This document shows positions 16,961 to 25,296 of a stretch of DNA of 64,000 bases, in pieces (the first letter of the stretch is position 1; every line of letters starts with the position of its first letter). A program made the position numbers and the translations under genes. The stretch is from Larkinella knui. Its GTDB lineage: Bacteria > Bacteroidota > Bacteroidia > Cytophagales > Spirosomataceae. The DNA is taken from NCBI RefSeq assembly GCF_003858645.1, contig NZ_RQJP01000002.1, positions 1,116,001 through 1,180,000 on the forward strand, written 5' to 3'. Under the pieces are notes generated by a model. The model was not told where the DNA came from. It was given only the letters and a program-made list of their open reading frames with translations, and did no database searches.

Positions 16961-17270
16961 CGTTACCGGCTGGGCATAATTCCGGGTTCGATGCCCCAAC
17001 CTGGTTTTATTGTTCGGGCCGGGCGGAAAATGGCACGAACAGCCGCTAAAAATAGTCTGACCTGGTCGCAGGTTCAGGATGTGCTGAACCAGAAGGGCAT
17101 TACTCTGATCGGTGAAGGGTTCGACGAAGCGCCGATGGCTTACAAAGACATCGACCAGGTCATGCGTTTTCAGCGCGACATGGTCGATGTCGTCGGGCGG
17201 TTTCAGCCCAAAGACTGTCCGGATGGATGCGTACGAGCCGGTTATTCAGTCCATCATAAATTGCTTTTGA
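16961..17270 (+). pseudogene. Degraded RtcB (RNA ligase) C-terminal remnant
   Basis: The translation reads LGIIPGSMPQPGFIVR, then AGRKMARTAAKNSLTW, then TLIGEGFDEAPMAYKDIDQV and VVGRFQPK, which are recognisable C-terminal RtcB sequence. Three lesions are visible. About the first 350-380 residues are missing. An in-frame gap after GFIVR removes the family's GKGN...SASHG block that carries the GMP-accepting histidine. After FQPK a one-base frameshift moves the ending (TVRMDAYEPV...) into another frame, with its stop at 17268-17270. The remnant begins right after the kinase stop and runs into the end of the sigma factor gene. It cannot be an active ligase. Confidence 0.8.
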
Positions 17271-17800
17271 TACGCATCGACCACCTGCTCACGCGTGCGC
17301 TTTAACCGCATCTTGACCGCGCTATGGTTGATATTGAATTGCCGGGCTATTTCGGTAACATCAATATTGTCCACGTATTTAAGATGGAGCATGGCCATTT
17401 TGTCCGGTGCCATTCCCTCCATAACCACCGCCATCTGACTCAGCATCGCGTGCGTCGTATCACTTCCTTCCGAATCGGGAAAATTGTCGATATCAACCTC
17501 GTCCATGGCCACCACCACCATCCGGTTTGCCACCCGGCTTTTCTGCCGGCAGTAGTTTTGCGATATGGAAAACAACCAGGTCGAAAAGGCGGAACGGCCC
17601 TGAAACTGGTCGATCTTGATGAATACCTGAAGAAAAATGTCGTGCGTATAATCTTCCGCCTTGATGGGATCCCGGGTAAACGTCAGGCAGCTACCGTACA
17701 CTTTGTGCACATAGCGTTTATACAAGGCATCCAGACAATCCGCACGACGGGTCTTCAAATACGAACCAATGAGTTCTTCGTCTTTTAAGGCACGTTTCAT
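17246..17800 (-). CDS. ECF-type RNA polymerase sigma factor
   Basis: A 184-residue sigma-70 family member with region 2 (LYKRYVHKVYGSCLTFTRDP, then DIFLQVFIKIDQFQGRSAFSTWLFSISQNYCR, the -10 recognition helix) and region 4 (VDNIDVTEIARQFNINHSAVKMRLKRTREQV, helix-turn-helix). No anti-sigma gene is adjacent, so control must come from elsewhere. The gene is divergent from a LytTR regulator across a 491-bp AT-rich gap and overlaps the last bases of the rtcB remnant. Confidence 0.9.
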   Translation of the reverse strand: MKRALKDEELIGSYLKTRRADCLDALYKRYVHKVYGSCLTFTRDPIKAEDYTHDIFLQVFIKIDQFQGRSAFSTWLFSISQNYCRQKSRVANRMVVVAMDEVDIDNFPDSEGSDTTHAMLSQMAVVMEGMAPDKMAMLHLKYVDNIDVTEIARQFNINHSAVKMRLKRTREQVVDAYQKQFMMD

Positions 17801-18291
17801 AAGACAGAGAAAAATGATAGACTTTAATGAATTATGTTGGCTATGCAGAAACCAGCATTCCCGGTTTCATACCGGTTTTCCACGAGCCGGAGCCCTTCGG
17901 AAAAGAACTGAACTAGTTTCTTCAGTCTAAAATCAGCAGCGATGTTACTGATTTTACATGATTGTTAAATACAATTATCCCGCCACATAGCCCATTGTTC
18001 AACGATAACAACACCAACGTACAGATTAACGCTACAAACTAACGCACATAGAGTATAAATACCTATCTTTGGGTAATTCAACTAGTAAATAAGTAAATAA
18101 AAGCCCCGTTTATAAGTATAAATATCCCTCAAAAGACATAAAACAGAAGTTTTGGTTCATCAACGTACCAAATAGCAGGCTGAATAGAAGTTTCTCAACA
18201 ACTTGTTTGCTCAAGGAAGAGGTTTACTTTTATTTACTATATTACCGTTGCATAGTAACTACCTTATCTCTTTCCTACGAAATTTGATCTT
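17801..18291. other. AT-rich gap between sigma factor and LytTR genes
   Basis: 491 bases without a credible gene. It must hold the divergent promoters. A perfect -7-like TATCTTTG is at 18064-18071 but has no matching TTG at 19-20 bp. No inverted repeat of either family, no tRNA and no terminator were seen. Confidence 0.5.
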
Positions 18292-19002
18292 ATGAAATAT
18301 CGTCAGTGCCTGATTGTGGAAGATTGTGATTCGGCCGTAACCATACTGCAGGAATACCTGGCGCGGTTACCTTTTTTTATGCCACCGCAGGTGTGCGGAA
18401 CGGTTAGAGAGGCAACCACTCTCCTGCAACAGCAGCAGTTTGACCTTATCCTGCTGGATGTTAACCTACCGGATCAGATGGGGCTCGATTTGCTTCACTC
18501 CTTTCCAAGAACGCTACCGGTCATTATCACCACTTCTGCCATCGAATTTGCCGTCGACAGCTACGATCTCGATGTGGCCGATTACCTGCTCAAGCCATTC
18601 ACCTTTAGCCGGTTTACCCGGGCCGTCAATCGCGCGCTGGGGGTTCAGGTCGGTCAAAATAGCTTAACCGAAGAGCAATTCATTTTTTTAAAGGTAGGGC
18701 ACGCCATGCAACGGTTCGACTACAATGATATTGAGTATGTACAGGCGTTTGGCACCTATTGCAAGGTGTTTATCAATCAGAAAATGATCGTTGTCAACGA
18801 AATAATTTCCCAAATGGAGACTCTGCTGCCGAAGCATCGATTTCTCCGGATTCATAAATCGTACTTACTGAATTTATCCAAAATCAGCAGTTATAATTAC
18901 CGTACCATTTTTGTCGGTTCGGCAAAAATTCCACTTGGGGCTTCTTACCGGGACAAGTTCGAAGGTTTTCTGAACCTGCTCGATAAAAAATCGGAAAAGT
19001 AA
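18292..19002 (+). CDS. LytTR-family response regulator
   Basis: A 236-residue two-domain regulator. The receiver domain (about 1-120) has the phospho-acceptor Asp in FDLILLDVNLPDQMG and the conserved Lys in DYLLKPF; the acidic pocket is IVEDCD. The LytTR DNA-binding domain (about 135-230) includes EYVQAFGTYCKVFIN and FLRIHKSYLLNLSKISSY. No histidine kinase gene is adjacent, so it is an orphan here; the 7TMR-DISM protein at the right window edge is far away. Its 3' neighbour, only 47 bp on, is a trypsin-like protease that may share its transcript. Confidence 0.92.
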   Translation: MKYRQCLIVEDCDSAVTILQEYLARLPFFMPPQVCGTVREATTLLQQQQFDLILLDVNLPDQMGLDLLHSFPRTLPVIITTSAIEFAVDSYDLDVADYLLKPFTFSRFTRAVNRALGVQVGQNSLTEEQFIFLKVGHAMQRFDYNDIEYVQAFGTYCKVFINQKMIVVNEIISQMETLLPKHRFLRIHKSYLLNLSKISSYNYRTIFVGSAKIPLGASYRDKFEGFLNLLDKKSEK

Positions 19003-19049
19003 AATCAACGGATTTGCTAACTTGCGCGACCGTTTTACCACCGAGATTT

Positions 19050-19934
19050 ATGTTTGTTGAAGCCATTGAGCGGGTCGACCCTTTTGTACGTCCTATTTTA
19101 TCGATTGTCCGGCGGTATGGCAGCAGCGAAGTGATTCCGGCCTGTTCAACCATGTTTTTTGTGAATGAGCAGGCCTGCGCCGTTACCTGCAAACACGTTG
19201 CAGAACAACTCATCAATTCGGACACGATCCACCAAAATTACATCCGGTTTCAGGGAGAACGACGGTCGATTCCGCGCGACAAAAACCAGACCCGCCGACT
19301 GGAGGATCTGGAAAAAAAATATAACCTGCGCCAGGAAAGCATTATCCGGATCAAAAACCAGTTTGTTAATTCGGTCGATCAGTTTTCGGAAATCACCTAT
19401 CATTTTCACCCGACGCAGGATCTGGCCGTTATTCAATTCAAAGGGTATCAGCAGATTAAGTACAATGCCTGTGCGGTTTTCCTGCGGGACAGCAGTAAAA
19501 TCAAGCAGGGCCGGAGCTTATGCCGGTTGGGCTACCCGTTTCCGGAATTTACCAATTACCGCTTTAATCCCGAGCATGACGATATTGAGTGGACCGCCGA
19601 AGGCCGGAGCAACACCCCGCGCTTTCCCATCGACGGCATCGTAACGCGGTTGCGGGCCGAGAACGGCGAAGTTGTTGGCATTGAAATGAGTACGCCCGGT
19701 TTACGGGGCCAAAGTGGTGGTCCGCTTTTTGATACCAGCGGTATTATCTATGGTATGCAAAGTTCGACGCGCCACCTCCACCTGGGTTTCGACATTGAAG
19801 ACCGGGATGTGATTGTCAACGGCCGCCAAACCCGGGTGTCCAATTACCCGTTTCTGAACGTTGGGCAATGCGTCCACGTTGATATTATCAAGAAATTTCT
19901 GCGGGATCTGAATCTGAAATTTTATGAAGGATAG
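19050..19934 (+). CDS. Trypsin-like serine protease without signal peptide
   Basis: A 294-residue chymotrypsin-fold protein. The triad is visible: His49 in CAVTCKHVAEQL, Asp124 in HPTQDLAVIQF and Ser222 in GLRGQSGGPLFD. Between His and Asp there is an unusually long charged insertion (about residues 60-115, with RRLEDLEKKYNLRQES), probably helical. The ATG at 19050 fits better than an upstream TTG. There is no signal peptide or membrane segment, so it seems cytosolic, unlike HtrA. No PDZ domain. Substrate unknown. It lies directly downstream of the LytTR gene. Confidence 0.82.
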   Translation: MFVEAIERVDPFVRPILSIVRRYGSSEVIPACSTMFFVNEQACAVTCKHVAEQLINSDTIHQNYIRFQGERRSIPRDKNQTRRLEDLEKKYNLRQESIIRIKNQFVNSVDQFSEITYHFHPTQDLAVIQFKGYQQIKYNACAVFLRDSSKIKQGRSLCRLGYPFPEFTNYRFNPEHDDIEWTAEGRSNTPRFPIDGIVTRLRAENGEVVGIEMSTPGLRGQSGGPLFDTSGIIYGMQSSTRHLHLGFDIEDRDVIVNGRQTRVSNYPFLNVGQCVHVDIIKKFLRDLNLKFYEG

Positions 19935-19978
19935 CGATCATCCGGTTTCTATTCTAGTGCCTATACCGTAACTGAACT

Positions 19979-19984
19979 AAGGAG
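19979..19984 (+). promoter_or_regulatory. Shine-Dalgarno sequence AAGGAG
   Basis: AAGGAG is 6 nt before the ATG at 19991, an ideal ribosome-binding site. Most genes in this window have none, so it stands out and fixes the start of the deacetylase gene. Confidence 0.7.
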
Positions 19985-19990
19985 ACGTAC

Positions 19991-21073
19991 ATGATTTCAC
20001 AACTAACGGCGTATTCGTTGGAGACACAAACTGAATCGGCCATCGACCTTTTAAAGCGACTCATCGCAACACCTTCGCTCAGCCGGGAAGAAGCCGGTAC
20101 GGCGCTGGTGATCGAACAGTTTTTTCGGAAACGCGGCATTCCCTACCGGCGTACGAAAAACAATGTCTGGACGCATAACCGCTTTTTTGACCCCGCAAAA
20201 CCGACGCTGCTGCTTAATTCGCACCATGATACGGTCAAACCCAACGCGTCGTGGACCTTCGATCCGTTTCAACCCCTTGAACGCGAAGGCAAACTCTATG
20301 GCTTGGGCAGCAACGATGCCGGAGGCTGTCTGGTGTCACTCATCGCTACTTTTTGTCACTTTTATGACAAAAAAGAGCTGGCATACAACATCGTGATGGC
20401 GGCCACCGCCGAAGAGGAAATATCCGGTCGCGAAGGCCTGGAAATGATTCTGCCGGAACTGCCCCCCATCGATTTTGCCATCGTCGGCGAACCCACGCAA
20501 ATGCAGCTGGCCATTGCCGAAAAAGGACTGCTGGTGCTGGACTGCACGGCCCGGGGCAAATCCGGTCATGCGGCCCGCGACGAGGGCGATAATGCCATTT
20601 ATTACGCCATTAAAGACATTGAATGGCTGAAGAGTAATCCGTTTCCAAAAATTTCGCCTACGCTGGGGCCGGTAAAATTGTCGGTTACCATCATCAACGC
20701 CGGCTCGCAGCACAATGTGGTGCCCGACACCTGCACGTTCACGGTCGATGTCCGCGCTACGGAACAATATACACTGGAAGAAATCATCGAGACCATTCGT
20801 CAAAACATCCGCTCGACCGTTCAGCCACGGTCGATCCGGTTGAAGCCGTCGAGCATTCCGATCGATCATCCGATTGTGCAGGCGGGTATTGCCCTCAAAC
20901 GCGAAACGTACGGTTCACCCACCACCTCCGACCAGGCCCTGCTGGATTGTCCGTCGCTGAAATGCGGCCCCGGCCACTCAGAACGGTCGCACACCGCCGA
21001 CGAATTTATTTATTTGCGGGAAATTGAACAGGGAATCGAGTTATATATCCGAATGTTAGAACAAATCCTGTAA
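19991..21073 (+). CDS. argE: M20-family deacetylase, ArgE-like
   Basis: A 360-residue di-zinc M20 peptidase-fold enzyme. TLLLNSHHDTVKPN (His and Asp ligands), LYGLGSNDAGGC (bridging Asp), AATAEEEISG (catalytic and ligand Glu), VGEPTQ and GPGHSERSHTADEFI (last His ligand) are all present. In Bacteroidota, ArgE homologues remove acetyl or succinyl groups from ornithine or citrulline in arginine biosynthesis; which one cannot be read here. argH, the last step of the pathway, is 4.8 kb downstream on the same strand. manA follows after three bases. Confidence 0.82.
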   Translation: MISQLTAYSLETQTESAIDLLKRLIATPSLSREEAGTALVIEQFFRKRGIPYRRTKNNVWTHNRFFDPAKPTLLLNSHHDTVKPNASWTFDPFQPLEREGKLYGLGSNDAGGCLVSLIATFCHFYDKKELAYNIVMAATAEEEISGREGLEMILPELPPIDFAIVGEPTQMQLAIAEKGLLVLDCTARGKSGHAARDEGDNAIYYAIKDIEWLKSNPFPKISPTLGPVKLSVTIINAGSQHNVVPDTCTFTVDVRATEQYTLEEIIETIRQNIRSTVQPRSIRLKPSSIPIDHPIVQAGIALKRETYGSPTTSDQALLDCPSLKCGPGHSERSHTADEFIYLREIEQGIELYIRMLEQIL

Positions 21074-21076
21074 ACC

Positions 21077-22054
21077 ATGCTGTATCCACTCACGTTTGAA
21101 ACCATTTTTAAAGATAAAATCTGGGGCGGTCAAAAGATCAAAACCGTGCTGGGCAAAGAATTTGCACCGCTGCCCAACTGTGGTGAAACCTGGGAAGTAT
21201 CCGGCGTCGAGGGCAACATCTCCGTGGTGGCCGAGGGTCCGCTGAAAGGGACTAGTTTGAAGGAATTGCTGGAAAAATACAAGGACGAGCTGGTTGGAAA
21301 ACACGTCTACGAGCGGTTTGGCAACGAATTTCCGCTGCTGGTCAAATTCATCGACGCCAACGACGACCTCTCGATTCAGGTGCATCCGAACGACGAACTG
21401 GCCAAAAAACGCCACAACAGTTTTGGTAAAACCGAGATGTGGTACATCCTCGAAGCCGACGAAGGCGCCACGCTGAACTCCGGTTTTAACCGGGAAGTAA
21501 CCAAAGACGAATACGTGAAAGCGGTTGCGGACAACACGCTGATGGACATTCTGAACATCGAACCGGTCAGTGCCGGAGATGTATTTTTTCTGCCCGCCGG
21601 CCGGGTTCATTACATCGGGAAAGGAATTTTACTGGCCGAAATCCAGCAAACGTCCGACATTACCTACCGCATTTACGACTTCGACCGTACCGACGACAAA
21701 GGGCAGAAACGCGAACTGCATACCGAACTGGCCGTCGATGCGATCGATTATAAACACTACGATCACTACAAAACGCAGTACGATCCGCAGCCGAATGCGA
21801 GCGTCAATGCCGTTACCAGCGATTATTTTGTCACCAACGTGCTGCACTTCGATCAGGAGGTCCTGCACGATTACACCCACCTGGATTCGTTCGTGATTCT
21901 GGTCTGCGTTGGCGGCTCCCTGACCGTCGAAACCGGCGACGGGTACCGCATCCCGCTGAAAATGGGCCAATGTGCCCTGCTTCCCGCTTCCACCACCTCC
22001 GTAACGCTGGTGCCGGATGGCGACATGACGGTCTTGGAGTCATACGTTCCCTAA
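21077..22054 (+). CDS. manA: Mannose-6-phosphate isomerase, class I
   Basis: A 325-residue cupin enzyme that interconverts fructose-6-phosphate and mannose-6-phosphate. Zinc ligands are visible in LSIQVHPNDELAKKRH (His), KTEMWYIL (Glu) and LPAGRVHYIGKGILLAEIQQTSD (His). The length matches the short bacterial form. It supplies mannose-6-phosphate for GDP-mannose, the substrate of the gmd gene at 56149. It starts three bases after the argE-like gene, so they are probably co-transcribed. A long inverted repeat begins straight after its stop. Confidence 0.93.
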   Translation: MLYPLTFETIFKDKIWGGQKIKTVLGKEFAPLPNCGETWEVSGVEGNISVVAEGPLKGTSLKELLEKYKDELVGKHVYERFGNEFPLLVKFIDANDDLSIQVHPNDELAKKRHNSFGKTEMWYILEADEGATLNSGFNREVTKDEYVKAVADNTLMDILNIEPVSAGDVFFLPAGRVHYIGKGILLAEIQQTSDITYRIYDFDRTDDKGQKRELHTELAVDAIDYKHYDHYKTQYDPQPNASVNAVTSDYFVTNVLHFDQEVLHDYTHLDSFVILVCVGGSLTVETGDGYRIPLKMGQCALLPASTTSVTLVPDGDMTVLESYVP

Positions 22055-22060
22055 AAAATG

Positions 22061-22131
22061 ATGAATGATGGACGATGAATGATGAATTCGCTCGTTTCCT
22101 GCGGCCTGATCATTCATCGTCCATCATTCAT
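22061..22131. repeat. Word-class inverted repeat between manA and the YdcZ-type gene
   Basis: Perfect 23-bp arms at 22061-22083 and 22109-22131 around a 25-nt spacer. The arms are made of ATGAATGATG-type words, and further partial repeats extend the similarity to the manA stop on the left and to 22143 on the right. The 5' arm is purine-rich. There is no T-run typical of a terminator. Confidence 0.9.
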
Positions 22132-22147
22132 CATTCATCATTTTCTT

Positions 22148-22591
22148 ATGAACTTACTCTATTTCATTTTTGCCTTCCTGGTTGGTACGGCAACGAGCAT
22201 CCAGTCGGGCGTGAATTCCCAGTTGCGGCAGACCATTGCCCACCCGGTTCTGGCGGCCCTCATCTCGTTTGGCTCCGGTTTTGTGGTCCTGGCAGTGATG
22301 TGTCTGGCTTTCCGGACGCCCATACCGGCTCTCGAAACCTTGCGGGAGATCAGCTGGTGGAAATGGACGGGCGGGTTGCTGGGCGCCATTTATGTGACCA
22401 CGGTTATCATTACCGTGCCGCGAATCGGCGCGGGCAACCTGCTCAGCCTGAGCGTTGCCGGTCAGTTGCTGGCTGCGGTTGTGCTGGATCATTACGGGTT
22501 GCTCGGATTCAAGGAACACGGATTGACCGTCTGGCGGCTCGTCGGGGTGCTGCTGATCGTTCTGGGCGTTGTGCTGGTGGTTAAGAATTAG
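22148..22591 (+). CDS. DMT-superfamily transporter, YdcZ (DUF606) type
   Basis: A 147-residue protein with about five hydrophobic segments (LLYFIFAFLVGTATSIQSGV, LAALISFGSGFVVLAVMCLA, LLGAIYVTTVIITVPRIGAG, LSLSVAGQLLAAVVLDHYGL, LVGVLLIVLGVVLVVKN). This is the small half-size YdcZ/DUF606 branch of the drug/metabolite transporter superfamily, whose substrates are unknown. The ATG at 22148 is chosen because the open frame upstream lies in the inverted repeat. Likely works as a dimer in the inner membrane. Confidence 0.85.
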   Translation: MNLLYFIFAFLVGTATSIQSGVNSQLRQTIAHPVLAALISFGSGFVVLAVMCLAFRTPIPALETLREISWWKWTGGLLGAIYVTTVIITVPRIGAGNLLSLSVAGQLLAAVVLDHYGLLGFKEHGLTVWRLVGVLLIVLGVVLVVKN

Positions 22592-22633
22592 AGGGCAGCG
22601 AACAATTCAGGCTCGAAACCGTGTTCAGTAGTC

Positions 22634-23212
22634 ATGATTAAATACCGCTTCTACCCCACGCTATTGAACACGTTTTCCCGGTATCTGTCCGGAGGAAATT
22701 TTACCATGCAACAGCTTCTCGACACCATCAACCGGGTTCCGGCCCCGGCGACGGTAGCGCAGGAGCGCGGCAGCCGGTTTGAAGACGCCGTGATCAAGGG
22801 CGAAGACGAGGAGCGGTTCAATGCGGATATTCTGGAAAAATTCCGCCGGCATTTGCCCCGCCCCATCATCGAAACCCAGGTCTATTGCCAATACGAGATC
22901 GACGACGTGCTGTTTTACGGCTATGTCGATTTGATCGGAAAATACAAAGCCGTCGATATCAAAACCACCGCATCCTACCAACATCCGCGCTTTACGTTCA
23001 ACCACCAGAACCTGTACCTCCACGCGCTCAAAAAACGCGGCATCCGGCTGATGGAATACCTCATTACGGATTTCAAAGAAGTGTATGTCGAAAGTTATTC
23101 GCTGACGCATCCAATTGATAAACAGCTGGAAGAAATCCGGCTTTTCAAGCAGTTTCTGGAAGAACACCGGCAGCTGATCTCCGATCCGAAGATTTTTGTG
23201 ACGCCGGAGTGA
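22634..23212 (+). CDS. Stand-alone PD-(D/E)XK nuclease-like protein (RecB-type)
   Basis: A 192-residue protein with no close family I can name. It carries an ordered set of RecB-type nuclease motifs: ERGSRFEDAV (motif I region), then YGYVDLIGKYKAVDIKTT, which fits the G-x-x-D...D-x-K core with catalytic Asp, Asp and Lys, then NHQNLYLHALKKRG, resembling the Q-x-x-x-Y motif of RecB/Cas4-like nucleases. No helicase or Cas genes are adjacent. It is probably a cytosolic DNA-processing enzyme, perhaps of phage or repair origin. Confidence 0.68.
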   Translation: MIKYRFYPTLLNTFSRYLSGGNFTMQQLLDTINRVPAPATVAQERGSRFEDAVIKGEDEERFNADILEKFRRHLPRPIIETQVYCQYEIDDVLFYGYVDLIGKYKAVDIKTTASYQHPRFTFNHQNLYLHALKKRGIRLMEYLITDFKEVYVESYSLTHPIDKQLEEIRLFKQFLEEHRQLISDPKIFVTPE

Positions 23213-23225
23213 GGAAAAGGAGTAA

Positions 23226-23324
23226 AAAAGTTGTTTCGCAGAGTTTATCGGAGAAAAAGGAGTTAAGCGGAGAAAACTCTGATAAACTCTTTTTTACTCC
23301 GCTTAACTCTGCGAAACAACTTTT
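23226..23324. repeat. Word-class inverted repeat with permuted segments
   Basis: Arms 23226-23245 and 23305-23324 are a perfect 20-bp inverted repeat. Inside, 23260-23272 pairs with 23297-23309 (13 bp perfect) and 23241-23253 pairs with 23277-23289 (12 of 13). The pairs overlap and cross, so they cannot all form in one fold. The words include CGCAGAGTT, GGAGTTAAGCGGAG and AACTCTG. Confidence 0.85.
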
Positions 23325-23331
23325 GAAACTC

Positions 23332-23973
23332 ATGAAAAAAGCAACTTTTCTTACCCTCCTTTCCGCCTTCCTTTTCTTCTCGTTCCAGAAAGACAAATGG
23401 ATCAATCTTTTCAACGGCAAAGACCTCACCGGCTGGACCATTCGCGGGGAACAGGTCAAGAATGAGTATCGCATCGAAAACGGCGAAATCGTTGGCGTTT
23501 CCAAACCCAATTCCCAGAACACGTTCCTGTGTACCACTAAAAATTACGACGATTTCATTCTCGAACTGGAAGTGAAAGTCGACACCGGCATGAATTCCGG
23601 TATTCAGTTTCGCAGCGAAAGTCGCCCGGATTTCAAAAACGGCCGCGTTCACGGCTATCAGGCGGAAATCGACCCGGCAGCCCGGGCCTGGAGTGGCGGT
23701 TTGTACGACGAGGCCCGGCGCGGCTGGCTGGTCGATCTGAAGAACAATCCGGCGGGTCAGAAAGCGTTCAACAAATTCGACTGGAACAAATACCGCATCG
23801 AAGCCGTCGGCAAAACCGTCAGGATTTTTCTGAATGGCGTTCAGACCACCGATTACACCGACACCCTGGCCACCAGCGGTTTTATCGCCCTGCAGGTTCA
23901 CGGCACCAAGGTGCAGCGCCCGATGGAAGTCCGCTGGCGGAACATCCGGTTGCAGGAACTGGCCAAGAAATAA
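23332..23973 (+). CDS. Secreted DUF1080 (3-keto-disaccharide hydrolase-like) protein
   Basis: A 213-residue protein. The start at 23332 (MKKATFLTLLSAFLFFSF) gives a signal peptide; the upstream open frame is only the repeat. The rest is a single concanavalin-like jelly roll of the DUF1080 family: WINLFNGKDLTGW, DFILELEVKVDTGMNSGIQF, GYQAEIDP and WNKYRIEAVGKTVRIFLNG. Family members bind or cleave glycosides, including 3-keto-glycosides, in the periplasm. No oxidoreductase partner is nearby. Confidence 0.9.
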   Translation: MKKATFLTLLSAFLFFSFQKDKWINLFNGKDLTGWTIRGEQVKNEYRIENGEIVGVSKPNSQNTFLCTTKNYDDFILELEVKVDTGMNSGIQFRSESRPDFKNGRVHGYQAEIDPAARAWSGGLYDEARRGWLVDLKNNPAGQKAFNKFDWNKYRIEAVGKTVRIFLNGVQTTDYTDTLATSGFIALQVHGTKVQRPMEVRWRNIRLQELAKK

Positions 23974-24040
23974 CGGCAAACCGCGTCCATACACGAAATC
24001 CTTCTTTTTTATTCCCCCTTAACCGGTGACCTTTGCGGCT

Positions 24041-25270
24041 ATGATTGGCCGCAGTTTACGTCTGTATCGGGATGCGTACCGGGGTTTGCCCGCACCGGTT
24101 TGGCTGTTGGGCGGGGTGATGCTCATCAACCGCAGCGGAACGATGGTGCTCCCCTACCTGACCCTGTATCTGACGCAACACCTGCACTACAGTGTGACGG
24201 AAGCCGGTACGGTAATGGCCGTTTATGGGGCGGGGGCGCTGGTCGGGACGTTTCTCGGCGGTCGGCTCTCCGACCGGTTTGGCTTCTACCAAGTGCAGTT
24301 TTTAAGCCTGCTGACTTCGGGCTTTTTCCTGATTTTCCTGCAATTCGCCCAGGAGTTATACACCATGTGTGGCGTCGTTTTCGTCTACACCATGCTGGGA
24401 GACGCCTTTCGTCCGGCGGTTTCGTCGGCGGTGGCCTATTACAGCGTTCCCGAAAACCGCACCCGCGCCTATTCACTGAACCGGCTGGCGATCAACCTCG
24501 GCTGGTCGCTCGGGGGCGGTTTGGGCGGGTATCTGGCCGGAATCGATTACCGGCTTCTGTTCTGGGTCGATGGTCTCACCTGCATCGTGGCGGCAGTCGT
24601 TTTGCGGGCGTATTTGCCGGTTCCGGATCGTCCGGTATCGGTAAATTCGGAGACCGACGTGCCAGCGGACGGTAGCCGGTCGCCCTATCGGGACCGGTTG
24701 TTTCTGGTTTTTGTGGGCGCCACCATCCTCTTTGCAATTGGATTCTGGCAGTTGTTCAGCCTGATTCCGCTGTATTTCAAACAGGTATTGCACCTGAAAG
24801 AAACCCAGATCGGCTTGCTGATGACGATGAACGGCCTGATGATCGTGTTTACCGAAATGGCGCTGGTCTACGCCGTCGAAAAGCGGTATGCCCACCGGAA
24901 AGGCGTCATTATTGGTTTCGGTGCCTTGCTGGTTGGACTGTCCTATCTGATTTTGAATACCGGCATATGGCCCGTTCTGGCGATTGTAGCGGTATTTATC
25001 AACACGATTGGCGAAATGCTGGCCATGCCGTTCATGCAATCGTTTACGGTGGAACGGGCCACCAGCCAAAACCGGGGGCAGTACCTGGCTCTGTATTCAA
25101 TGGCTTATGCCGTCGCCCAAATCACGGCCCCGGCTTTTGGGTCCCATCTCGTGGCCCGGGCCGGTTTCCCAACGCTCTGGATTGTGGTCATGGGGCTTTG
25201 CCTGGCAGCGGCCTGTGTATTCTGGTGGGTAGCCTCGCAGGTGCGAAAAACCGCTCTGGCTGGTAGATAA
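24041..25270 (+). CDS. MFS transporter
   Basis: About 409 residues with twelve predicted membrane segments. The MFS loop 2-3 signature is GGRLSDRFGFYQVQF, and VMLINRSGTMVLPYLTLYL opens the first helix. It belongs with the DHA1-like drug or metabolite exporters of the YdeE/MdtH kind; the substrate cannot be read. The ATG at 24041 is preferred over the GTG five codons upstream. Its last helix ends close to the 3' end of the convergent broken Uma2 gene. Confidence 0.85.
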   Translation: MIGRSLRLYRDAYRGLPAPVWLLGGVMLINRSGTMVLPYLTLYLTQHLHYSVTEAGTVMAVYGAGALVGTFLGGRLSDRFGFYQVQFLSLLTSGFFLIFLQFAQELYTMCGVVFVYTMLGDAFRPAVSSAVAYYSVPENRTRAYSLNRLAINLGWSLGGGLGGYLAGIDYRLLFWVDGLTCIVAAVVLRAYLPVPDRPVSVNSETDVPADGSRSPYRDRLFLVFVGATILFAIGFWQLFSLIPLYFKQVLHLKETQIGLLMTMNGLMIVFTEMALVYAVEKRYAHRKGVIIGFGALLVGLSYLILNTGIWPVLAIVAVFINTIGEMLAMPFMQSFTVERATSQNRGQYLALYSMAYAVAQITAPAFGSHLVARAGFPTLWIVVMGLCLAAACVFWWVASQVRKTALAGR

Positions 25271-25296
25271 ACCATCCGAACGGATTCCTGCTACGT

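Noticed and set aside
18064-18071. TATCTTTG as promoter of a small RNA
   Set aside because: Perfect -7 box but no TTG at 19-20 bp and no terminator downstream before the LytTR gene.
22061-23324. Repeats considered as a CRISPR array
   Set aside because: They are inverted pairs of different sequence, not regularly spaced direct repeats with unique spacers, and no cas genes are present.
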